Positions 1 to 5,961 of a stretch of 9,710 nucleotides of DNA are shown here, piece after piece (position 1 is the first letter of the stretch; the number at the start of each line of letters is the position of its first letter). The translations under genes and the position numbers were made by a program. The stretch covers positions 1 through 9,710 of the forward strand of contig JAPLIO010000245.1 in the NCBI GenBank assembly GCA_026389055.1, written 5' to 3'. The notes under the pieces were generated by a model. The model was not told the origin of the DNA and ran no database searches. It worked only from the letters and a program-made list of their open reading frames with translations. Source of the stretch: Candidatus Melainabacteria bacterium. Its GTDB lineage: Bacteria; Cyanobacteriota; Vampirovibrionia; Vampirovibrionales; JAJTHC01.

Positions 1-67
1 TGTAGGGGCGTGATTTATCACGTCCGTTTAAGATTGATTGGCGGATGCGATAAATCGCACCCCTACG
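1..67. repeat. BIME-like pair of inverted REP hairpins with GTAG tags
   Basis: Two 25-nt units face each other (1-25 and 43-67 on the other strand) and agree at 20 of 25 positions. Each is a GTAG tetranucleotide followed by a 20-nt hairpin with a two-base loop. In unit 1 the stem core is CGTGAT/ATCACG (9-22). In unit 2, on the plus strand, it is TGCGAT/ATCGCA (46-59). The differences between copies change both sides of a pair, so pairing is preserved. GTAG plus an imperfect palindrome, in inverted pairs, is the known layout of REP/BIME sequences mobilised by RAYT (IS200-like) transposases. No RAYT gene is in the window. The element lies just downstream of the leftward gene ending at 161 and may continue left of the window. 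Confidence 0.75.
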
Positions 68-136
68 AATTAAATATTTTTACATCTTTATTGTCTAAAA
101 AGCAGGCGACGGTGTCAAGGTTTGGCGTTTGTTTGA

Positions 137-162
137 AGGGTGTTATTCAACGAAAACACCCT
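137..162 (-). other. Hairpin overlapping the stop codon of the leftward gene, weak terminator candidate
   Basis: AGGGTGTT (137-144) pairs perfectly with AACACCCT (155-162) around a 10-nt loop. On the minus strand the stem begins inside the TAG stop codon at 163-161 of the large unrecognised gene. No T run follows the stem on either strand, so it is not a classical intrinsic terminator. It could protect the mRNA 3' end, act as a weak terminator, or be chance. Confidence 0.3.
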
Positions 163-2437
163 AAAATTCAATCGGTTGAGAGTTTTCAACGCCTGTAACA
201 ATCGCTTTTAATACGGGTTCCATTTTTTCCATGAGAACTTCATGGGTTAATTTTTCTTCGGGTGATATTAAGTCATCCAAAGCTTGGTTAAAGGCGGTAA
301 TAGTGGCTATTGTATGGTCTTTTTTGAAGTTAAAGAATGGTAGTAATTGGGTTAAGTCTGTCTCTTTATCTTTTTGTTTTTTTGCATTGAGTAAACTGGT
401 TAAAGTATGGAATGCTTTGTCTCGTTGTTGTTCCTTGAGGGTTTTTTCTGCCCCTGATTCGGTAGGTACAGGAAAAGCTGTTTCAAAATATTTATTCAAA
501 GGCACTATAATTAAGCTGTTTTTATTGCTAGAAGCCCCTGGATTTTCTCCCATTTTGGCAACGAGGGCATCTGCTGAGGTGCTTATGGCGTATGTTGATG
601 TAAATTCTGGCAATTGTAGATGTGTGGAGCTAAACACTTTGTCTACAAGTTTATCTGCCCCTTCGCTTATAGCTGGAGTAGTATCAGCAATAACAACCGA
701 TTTCGCCTCGTTCAAGGCTTTAAGCTGGGTACGCAGAAGGGTGTTCATTTCTTCCGTGATGTTTGAAATTTCGTCTTGCTTACCTCCCACCCGAGCTTGA
801 CCCATCTTATAGCGAAGTTTCTTAATAGGTGTCAAGCCAGCTATTTCCTCAGGTAATGTTTTTTTAGATAGTAGCTCAGAATAAGACCTACCTGTTTCTG
901 GAAGAATGGGTTGAAGAGCCTTTCCAAATTCGTTCAAGGTTTCAGTTAGACTACGAAGCGAAGGAGAAAGATCATCAATAACTACCTCTGGCTGTAAGCT
1001 AATCCTTCCTGAATCGGTAAGCTTCAACTGCCCAGGATAAGCTTCCGTAAGAGCTTTTGCCAAAGTAGGTACTACTTCTGCTAAAACGTTGGCGTTGGTG
1101 TGGGGATTATCCTTATGTTTACCGTCTAAGCCAGCCTTTTCAACAAGAAACATGTCTAATAGAGCATCTAAGCGTGCTTTCGGTTCAGTTAGTGGGTTTA
1201 CGTTATCCTTAATATGATTGCCCACCCAACCGATAGTCGGGATATCAGCAAGATTTTTAACTACGTTTGTGCCAAATTCAGCTTCAAACTTTTCGGTGTG
1301 GGTTTTCCCGAATTGCTGTTGCAATTCCGCTACCAACGCTTTTTGGGCAACTTTTACCTCCTCAGCCGTCGCCCCCTCTTTCTGACCTACCTCCATCACA
1401 GCTTTGGCTTTTAATATGACAGTTTCATAAACTTCTTTTGGCAGGCTTCCAGAGTTTACAATTATTTCCTCTCCTTGGAAGACTCTGCTAACATACTCCA
1501 AAGCCCAGTTTAAATGCCCCATTTGTCTTTTGTAGGGATCCGACGGGGTATTTTCCCTTAGCAAATTATGTAGCTGTTGTTGCAATCCAAGTAGATCGCT
1601 AGGAGTTTGAAGATCAGTTTCTAATCCTGCTTTAATTAGCGTGAAACTAGTTTTATCAGGAGAGGTATCATTTCGATATATTTCAGCAGCTTTGCTAAAG
1701 GGTGTTTCTCCAAGGGTTGTAGGGGCTTTAAACAAGTCGGCTATAGTTTTGGAAACTCGTTTACCACCTAACATAGGATCAATTTCATCCAATCTCTCAA
1801 AAATAATATCGATAAATTGATTAAGAACACTAACTTCTCCTTTGTTAGCTAGATGTTGAACTCTGTCTTCAAACTCTGTTCGATTCAGCTTATCTGCTAC
1901 CGCTAGGTTAATAAGTTCTGTAATCTCCGCTTTTTTAGGGTGGTCTTTAAAGGTATTTGTAATTTTGCCTTCCAGCTCTGCTTTAACACCTGCAAGGGCT
2001 CCCTCCCCTTTTGCACTCAAGGCATCTATACCCGCTTTTATTTTAGTCTCCACATCAGCTAAAGAAACGCCAAGCCCCTTCTCTTCTAATGTTTTCACCT
2101 TGGTTTCTAATGAGGTAGCTAATTTTTTAGCTGCTTCAGCTTCTCCGCCTTTTGAAACCGCAAACCAGCCTGCAATACCTGCACCTATCAAAGAAACCGC
2201 ACTCAAACCAATCGCTATAACACTACTACCACCCGTTTTCGCTGAGGTTTCCGCGGTGGGTGGGGCTTCAGGGGTGTTGTCTCTTGGGTTTGCACGTTCA
2301 AAGCTATCTGGTTTTGAGGAGGCTAATTGAGGCGATTTGTCCTTTGGTAAAGTTACTTTTCTACTAGGGGGGGGTACTGCTCCGCTGATGTTGTTAAAAT
2401 CAGGGTTGCCTACGGTGTTACTGCTCATCATCATCAT
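161..2437 (-). CDS. Unrecognised large single-pass membrane protein with proline-rich N-terminus and coiled coil
   Basis: I do not recognise this 758-residue protein. Residues 1-70 are polar and rich in Pro, Ser and Lys, with a Pro-Pro-Pro at 22-24 encoded by an eight-C run. Residues 72-94 form one clear membrane segment rich in Ala, Gly, Ile and Val (SVIAIGLSAV...). Residues 97-160 are Lys/Glu/Ala-rich with coiled-coil character. The remaining ~600 residues look soluble and helical, without visible catalytic motifs or cysteine clusters. There is no cleavable signal peptide, because the hydrophobic segment starts too late. The start is one of four consecutive ATGs (2426-2437). AAGGA at 2447-2451 is 9 nt before the first and favours it. 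The gene lies 110 bp downstream of the ATPase gene and has its own -10 candidate. A surface anchor, secreted effector or structural protein are all possible, and none is shown. Confidence 0.85.
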   Translation of the reverse strand: MMMMSSNTVGNPDFNNISGAVPPPSRKVTLPKDKSPQLASSKPDSFERANPRDNTPEAPPTAETSAKTGGSSVIAIGLSAVSLIGAGIAGWFAVSKGGEAEAAKKLATSLETKVKTLEEKGLGVSLADVETKIKAGIDALSAKGEGALAGVKAELEGKITNTFKDHPKKAEITELINLAVADKLNRTEFEDRVQHLANKGEVSVLNQFIDIIFERLDEIDPMLGGKRVSKTIADLFKAPTTLGETPFSKAAEIYRNDTSPDKTSFTLIKAGLETDLQTPSDLLGLQQQLHNLLRENTPSDPYKRQMGHLNWALEYVSRVFQGEEIIVNSGSLPKEVYETVILKAKAVMEVGQKEGATAEEVKVAQKALVAELQQQFGKTHTEKFEAEFGTNVVKNLADIPTIGWVGNHIKDNVNPLTEPKARLDALLDMFLVEKAGLDGKHKDNPHTNANVLAEVVPTLAKALTEAYPGQLKLTDSGRISLQPEVVIDDLSPSLRSLTETLNEFGKALQPILPETGRSYSELLSKKTLPEEIAGLTPIKKLRYKMGQARVGGKQDEISNITEEMNTLLRTQLKALNEAKSVVIADTTPAISEGADKLVDKVFSSTHLQLPEFTSTYAISTSADALVAKMGENPGASSNKNSLIIVPLNKYFETAFPVPTESGAEKTLKEQQRDKAFHTLTSLLNAKKQKDKETDLTQLLPFFNFKKDHTIATITAFNQALDDLISPEEKLTHEVLMEKMEPVLKAIVTGVENSQPIEF
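2367..2374 (-). repeat. Eight-C homopolymer run near the 5' end of the 758-residue gene
   Basis: On the coding (minus) strand the run gives the proline codons at 22-24, about 65 nt into the gene. Homopolymer C or G runs close to a start codon are the usual substrate for slipped-strand phase variation. Eight is short for high-frequency switching, so this is weak on its own. The gene at 9224 carries a longer run of ten in a comparable place. Confidence 0.35.
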
Positions 2438-2466
2438 GGGGTGTTGTCCTTTTCATTAGGGTTATT

Positions 2467-2472
2467 ATTGTA
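2467..2472 (-). promoter_or_regulatory. Candidate -10 box for the 758-residue gene
   Basis: On the minus strand this reads TACAAT, 30 nt upstream of the first ATG, leaving a short leader that holds the AAGGA ribosome site. No good -35 hexamer is visible 16-19 nt further upstream, so the call rests on the -10 box and its position alone. The 110-bp gap to the ATPase gene has no clear terminator, so readthrough from that gene is also possible. Confidence 0.3.
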
Positions 2473-2547
2473 TCGTAAAGCCATTAAAATTTAGTAAGAA
2501 ATACTATTAGCATAAAAACAAAGCCGTTTCATTCTGTGCTACCTTTT

Positions 2548-4110
2548 TTAAACGCCCTTAAATGCCGACCGATATTGTAACGCTTCCGTTAAATGAGGCA
2601 CTTCAATACTAGGGCTTTGGGCTAAATCCGCAATCGTTCTAGCCACCCGCAACACACGGTCGTACCCTCTAGCCGAAAGGTTCAACCGCTCTAACGCACG
2701 GCTCATAATGGTTTGGCAAGGCTCATTCAGCTGGCAAAACGCTTTCAACTGGGCAGGGGCTAGTTCCGCATTGGTTTTTAAGGGTAAATCCAGCGTCAAA
2801 AACCGATTCAGCTGGATTGTTCGGGCAGTAATCACTCGGTTTCTCACGGTTTCAGAACTATCCACCGAAGCTGAAACGCCCTGCTGAAGCAATTCCTGCG
2901 AACTGAGCCGAGGCACTTCTAGGTGCAAATCAATTCTATCCAACAACGGACCCGAAAGCTTATTCATATACCGTTCAACTTGGCTGGGCGAACAACTGCA
3001 GGTTTTAGTGGTATCCCCACGGTATCCGCACGGGCAAGGGTTTAACGCCCCTATTAAGATGAATCGGGCAGGGAAGGTGTGGTTGGCGTTGGCTCTGGAA
3101 ATGGTTACCACGCCCTCTTCCAGCGGTTGCCTCAAAATTTCCAGCACAGGGCGAGGAAATTCCACCAGCTCATCTAAAAACAAAACCCCTCGGTGGCTTA
3201 GCGTTATTTCCCCCGGTTTTGGGTAGCTTCCGCCCCCACAAAGCCCTGCCATAGAAGCCGAATGGTGCGGAGACCGAAACGGACGTTGGGCAATAATGCC
3301 CAATGCTTCGTTTAGCATACCTGCTACGCTGTAAATTCGGCTTACTTCCAAGGTTTCGTCTAAATCCAACGGCGGTAAAATACCTGCAAACGCTTTGGCT
3401 AATAACGATTTCCCACTCCCTGGGGGGCCTGCCATTAGCAAGTTATGTCCGCCTGCAGCGGCTATTTCCAAGGCTCGTTTGGCTTGAGATTGCCCCTTCA
3501 CATCAGCAAAATCCACCATAGCGGTTTGCTTCATGGTTGCTTGGGCATCTGCCAGTAACTGCCCTACATTTTGTTGAACTTGGAAGGCTTCGGGTGTTTT
3601 AAACAAGGCAGGCAAGTTCGCTAAATTCGGTAAACTGTAGATTTTAACGCCTTCCAGCAACGCTGCTTCATTGGCGTTTTCAGGGGGAACCACCACGGCT
3701 TCAAAGCCTAACTGCTTGGCTAAAATCACCACGGAAAGCGCCCCTCTCACAGGGCGAAGGTCGCCTTCGAGAGAAACTTCCCCTAGCCACAAGGTTTTTT
3801 CCAGCCAGTGCGGTTCAGGAAAGCTAATTTTTTCGCCTGCAATTAACACGCTCAAGGCGATGGGTACATCAAAGCCCGTGCCTTCTTTTCGCACCGAAGC
3901 CGGGGCTAAGTTCATAATCACTTTCTTGGTGGGAAATTCAAACCCCGCATTACGAATAGCCGATCGTAATCTATCTTTGCTTTCGTTGACCATCGCATCT
4001 GGCAGGCCCACAATTCGCCATTCAGGTATGCCACTGGCTAAATCAATTTCAACGGTAATCAACTGTGCATCTAAGCCTTGAAGCGAACTAGTTAAAATTC
4101 TCACCACCAT
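2548..4110 (-). CDS. comM: ComM/YifB-family Mg-chelatase-like AAA+ ATPase
   Basis: This is a full-length 520-residue member of the family once called 'Mg chelatase-like protein YifB'. Residues 1-165 are the N-terminal ChlI-type (Lon-protease-fold) domain, including the family signature around residues 29-57 (PEWRIVGLPD, KDRLRSAIRNAG). Residues 195-395 are the AAA+ core: Walker A GPPGSGKS at 228-235, Walker B GVLFLDEL at 308-315, sensor-1 Asn in ALNPCPCG (355-362), and a Cys cluster at 359-373. The C-terminal domain carries the sensor-2-like SARGYDRVLRVARTIADL (479-496). The Vibrio cholerae homologue ComM is a hexameric helicase that drives branch migration of incoming DNA in natural transformation, so a cytoplasmic recombination role is likely. 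The ATG at 4110 is preceded by GAGGA (4123-4127) at a longish 12 nt. The regulator gene stops 24 bp upstream, so the two are probably co-transcribed. No other competence gene is present. Confidence 0.95.
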   Translation of the reverse strand: MVVRILTSSLQGLDAQLITVEIDLASGIPEWRIVGLPDAMVNESKDRLRSAIRNAGFEFPTKKVIMNLAPASVRKEGTGFDVPIALSVLIAGEKISFPEPHWLEKTLWLGEVSLEGDLRPVRGALSVVILAKQLGFEAVVVPPENANEAALLEGVKIYSLPNLANLPALFKTPEAFQVQQNVGQLLADAQATMKQTAMVDFADVKGQSQAKRALEIAAAGGHNLLMAGPPGSGKSLLAKAFAGILPPLDLDETLEVSRIYSVAGMLNEALGIIAQRPFRSPHHSASMAGLCGGGSYPKPGEITLSHRGVLFLDELVEFPRPVLEILRQPLEEGVVTISRANANHTFPARFILIGALNPCPCGYRGDTTKTCSCSPSQVERYMNKLSGPLLDRIDLHLEVPRLSSQELLQQGVSASVDSSETVRNRVITARTIQLNRFLTLDLPLKTNAELAPAQLKAFCQLNEPCQTIMSRALERLNLSARGYDRVLRVARTIADLAQSPSIEVPHLTEALQYRSAFKGV

Positions 4111-4134
4111 GATGGGTTTGTGTCCTCAACGTTG

Positions 4135-4923
4135 TTAGCTGGTTAATTCGCCCAAGGTTTCTGTGGGTATTTTTATTTGATTAAACGCATATAACTGGGC
4201 AGGGCGATGGAAGCCATCCATTTTGGTTTCGCCTATTAGTTCAAATAAAATGCCTGAAGCCAAGGCTTTTTTACGGAAGTTTCGTTTATCAATTTCTTTT
4301 TTTAGAATGAGTTCATACACTTTTTGCAGTTGTGTTAGCGTAAATTTCTGCGGCAATAATTGAAAGGCAATCGGCGAAGTTTGCAGTTTTTCTCGCAACC
4401 GAAGCAACGCATGGTGGATAATTTCTTGGTGGTCAAACGCCAAAGCGGGCAAGGCTTCAAGGGCTATCCATGCGGTATCATCGTGTTTTAAGGCTTGAGG
4501 CGTTTGAATTTTATCAAAATTAACCACGGCAAAATAAGAAACGGTAATAACCCGTGTTCGAGGGTCTCTATCAGGCGTACCGAATGCCCCAAGTTGTTCA
4601 AAATAAATATCTGAAACGCCTGTTCGTTGTTCCAGCCAGCGTTTAGCAGCTTCTTCCAAGGTTTCGCCCAAGTTAATAAACCCCCCAGGGATTGACCACA
4701 TATCCTTAAAGGGTTCGCTAGCCCGCTTCAGTAACAGCACCCTTAGTTCGCCTTTAGTCATGGTAAAAAGCACAACGTCTACCGTAACAAGGGGTTTTTC
4801 GTAAGTTTCTGTTTTGGCACTGGTTTGAAATTGTTGGTTTTGGGTATTGAAGGAATACTGGGGAATTGAGCGGAAATCTACCACGGGGCGTTGAATGCTT
4901 TCAAGCAATAAAAGAAGGAACAC
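4135..4923 (-). CDS. Nudix-fold transcriptional regulator, NrtR-like (degenerate Nudix box plus winged helix)
   Basis: Residues 44-165 form a Nudix domain, with the family-typical LEQ/FEQLGAFGTPDRDPRTRV stretch at about 108-124. Residues 194-250 form the C-terminal winged helix (FTLTQLQKVYELIL, then DKRNFRKK and GFHRPAQLYAF). This pairing defines NrtR-type regulators, which bind ADP-ribose or related ligands and control NAD or sugar metabolism genes. The Nudix box (G81 to V103) has the G-x5-E spacing, but the catalytic REUxEE core reads RWLEQR, so three key glutamates are lost. A ligand-sensing repressor is therefore more likely than a hydrolase. The start is uncertain: the longest frame begins at GTG 4923 with no clear ribosome site and carries about 40 non-conserved residues. 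The only ATG in the N-terminal region, at codon 55, falls inside the domain. The gene has its own promoter and operator-like repeat upstream, and leads into the ATPase gene. Confidence 0.88.
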   Translation of the reverse strand: MFLLLLLESIQRPVVDFRSIPQYSFNTQNQQFQTSAKTETYEKPLVTVDVVLFTMTKGELRVLLLKRASEPFKDMWSIPGGFINLGETLEEAAKRWLEQRTGVSDIYFEQLGAFGTPDRDPRTRVITVSYFAVVNFDKIQTPQALKHDDTAWIALEALPALAFDHQEIIHHALLRLREKLQTSPIAFQLLPQKFTLTQLQKVYELILKKEIDKRNFRKKALASGILFELIGETKMDGFHRPAQLYAFNQIKIPTETLGELTS

Positions 4924-4969
4924 ACGTTACTTCAAAATGTATCAAAAGCAAGGGGCTTTGTCTAGCTTC

Positions 4970-4987
4970 TATTACAGTGATGTAACA
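4970..4987. promoter_or_regulatory. Operator-like inverted repeat upstream of the NrtR-like gene
   Basis: TATTACA-gtga-TGTAACA: the arms match at 6 of 7 positions, with a perfect TTACA/TGTAA core (4972-4976 and 4981-4985). On the minus strand it directly follows the -10 box and covers the expected transcription start near 4980, where a bound repressor would block initiation. Autoregulation by the Nudix-fold regulator encoded just downstream is the simplest reading. That reading is inferred from position, not from a known motif. Confidence 0.45.
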
Positions 4988-4992
4988 TTATA
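4987..4992 (-). promoter_or_regulatory. -10 box (TATAAT) for the NrtR-like regulator gene
   Basis: The minus strand reads a consensus TATAAT. The surrounding DNA is AT-rich, and it lies about 64 nt upstream of the GTG start. No good -35 sits 16-18 nt upstream. TTGCTC occurs only 10 nt upstream, which is too close. An activator-dependent promoter or a weak -35 is possible. It separates transcription of the regulator from the nitroreductase gene. Confidence 0.45.
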
Positions 4993-5011
4993 TATAGTAA
5001 TTGAGCAAACT

Positions 5012-5054
5012 GTTTGTAGGGGGAGAGGGTTTTAAGCCTCCCCCCCCTACAAAC
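5012..5054. repeat. GTAG-bordered long hairpin, possible REP-family relative
   Basis: GTTTGTAGGGGG (5012-5023) is mirrored by the inverted arm ending at 5054, and GAGG/CCTC extends the stem to an 8-nt loop (5029-5036). One A-C mismatch (5024/5041) and one bulged C (5047) interrupt it. Both outer ends carry GTAG facing inward, as in the element at 1-67, but the inner sequence differs. It lies 20 bp past the stop of the nitroreductase gene. A terminator role is possible, but no T run follows the stem on the minus strand, so a repeat is the better call. Confidence 0.6.
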
Positions 5055-5074
5055 AACCCTAAATTAACCGCAAT

Positions 5075-5734
5075 CTAAAACTTATCGATAAAAACCACGT
5101 CTTCGAAGGGCAATTGACCCCCTCTGCCTTTGGCAGGTTCTTTGGCTTTACCAATCGTTATCATCATCCCAATAACGTGATTAGCAGGTAAATTGATGAT
5201 TTCAGCTACTTTCACGGGGTCAAACCCAATCATCGGGCAAGAATCATACCCCATCGCCTTGGCAGCAACCATTAGGGTTTGCGAAGCAATCCCAATTGAA
5301 CGCATTGCTTCATCGCGTTGTAGTTGCGGATTATTAGCATAGTATTGTGGAATCATCGGTACAATCACATCTTGAACCGCCTGCGGTGCTAAAGCCCAAT
5401 AGCGTTCAGGGTTGGTGGTACCCGCAGTTAAATCCGCACACAATAGTAATAGCATAGAAGCATCGGTTACTTGAGCTTGCCCCCAAGCGGCATTTTTGAT
5501 AGCTTCTCTGGTTTCTTTATTCTGCACCCAAACAAATCGCCAGTTTTGCATATTGAACGAAGTAGGCGAAAGAAGGGCTAATTGCAACAGGTCTTTCGCA
5601 TCGGCTTCAGGCATGTTGTAGCTGGCATCGTAATGTTTAACGGAACGACGCTGCACAATAGCGGTAGTGGTATCTGTACCAGAAAGACGAGTGGGTTCTA
5701 CACCGCTTGTTACGGTTAATAGGGAAGCATTCAT
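5075..5734 (-). CDS. Nitroreductase-family FMN-dependent oxidoreductase
   Basis: This 219-residue protein has the usual length and layout of single-domain nitroreductases, which are FMN-binding homodimers that use NAD(P)H to reduce nitroaromatics, quinones or similar compounds in the cytoplasm. Visible signatures are the FMN-phosphate-binding RRSVKHYD (29-36), SPTSFNMQNWRF (56-67), the helix leading into GYDSCPMIGFDP (162-173), and the C-terminal GKAKEPAKGRGG (195-206) followed by LPFEDVV. The GYDSCPMIGFDP and RGGQLPFEDVV pattern resembles the YodC/MhqN-type branch, so a quinone or electrophile detoxification role is plausible but not shown. The ATG at 5734 has AAAGGA (5746-5751) 11 nt upstream. 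It is transcribed alone from its own promoter. The next leftward gene has a separate promoter. Confidence 0.93.
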   Translation of the reverse strand: MNASLLTVTSGVEPTRLSGTDTTTAIVQRRSVKHYDASYNMPEADAKDLLQLALLSPTSFNMQNWRFVWVQNKETREAIKNAAWGQAQVTDASMLLLLCADLTAGTTNPERYWALAPQAVQDVIVPMIPQYYANNPQLQRDEAMRSIGIASQTLMVAAKAMGYDSCPMIGFDPVKVAEIINLPANHVIGMMITIGKAKEPAKGRGGQLPFEDVVFIDKF

Positions 5735-5759
5735 TGAGGTAGTAATCCTTTAGGCTTTT

Positions 5760-5765
5760 AATATA
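5760..5765 (-). promoter_or_regulatory. Candidate -10 box for the nitroreductase gene
   Basis: On the minus strand this reads TATATT, 25 nt upstream of the ATG, leaving a leader that just contains the ribosome site. No consensus -35 is evident. The region where it should lie (5783-5788) falls inside the inverted repeat at 5778-5793. Confidence 0.35.
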
Positions 5766-5793
5766 AGTAGGTTAAACAAGTAGCAGTCTACTT
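5765..5793. promoter_or_regulatory. Operator-like AAGTAG repeats in the nitroreductase promoter
   Basis: AAGTAG-cagt-CTACTT (5778-5793) is a perfect inverted repeat with six-base arms. A further direct copy of AAGTAG lies at 5765-5770, 13 nt from the first. The three copies span the spacer and -35 zone of the nitroreductase promoter, a usual place for a repressor site. Genes of this family are often controlled by redox- or quinone-sensing MarR-type repressors. No such regulator is encoded in the window. Confidence 0.45.
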
Positions 5794-5908
5794 TCTTTAT
5801 TCTAAGTTACTTTCCCTTTCCCGACAAGAGCAAACAAGCAGTGTACGCTATGTTATGCTAGGGTATAAGACTCCCTTCACTTGGTGGATGCTTTTTCATT
5901 GAATAATC

Positions 5909-5938
5909 TTGCAAACTAAAGATGGTATTTTTTAAAAT
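5909..5938 (+). promoter_or_regulatory. Sigma70-like promoter candidate for the BcsA-like synthase
   Basis: TTGCAA (5909-5914), an 18-nt spacer and TAAAAT (5933-5938) place the likely transcription start near 5945. That leaves a leader of about 17 nt before the ATG at 5962. Such a short leader fits the weak ribosome-binding sequence seen there. The remaining gap 5794-5908 shows no further convincing feature. Confidence 0.4.
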
Positions 5939-5961
5939 GGGCTATCTTTAGAAATGGGTGT

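Noticed and set aside
10..198. Small rightward open frame of 62 codons at the left edge
   Set aside because: It runs through the REP/BIME hairpins and into the antisense of the large leftward gene, with no ribosome site and no protein-like pattern.
1719..1727. TGTAGGGGC inside the 758-residue gene, matching the start of the REP units
   Set aside because: No hairpin follows it, and it lies in ordinary coding sequence, so it is most likely chance.
1965..2330. Rightward open frame of 121 codons antisense to the large unrecognised gene
   Set aside because: Its Ala/Pro/Ser-rich translation is the expected mirror of the Lys/Glu/Ala-rich coding strand, and the leftward frame is much longer with a good ribosome site.
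3671..4081. Rightward open frame of 136 codons antisense to the ATPase gene
   Set aside because: The opposite strand encodes an unmistakable ComM/YifB N-terminal domain over the same bases.
5012..5054. Intrinsic terminator of the nitroreductase gene
   Set aside because: The stem is strong, but no T run follows it on the minus strand, and its GTAG borders fit a repeat better.
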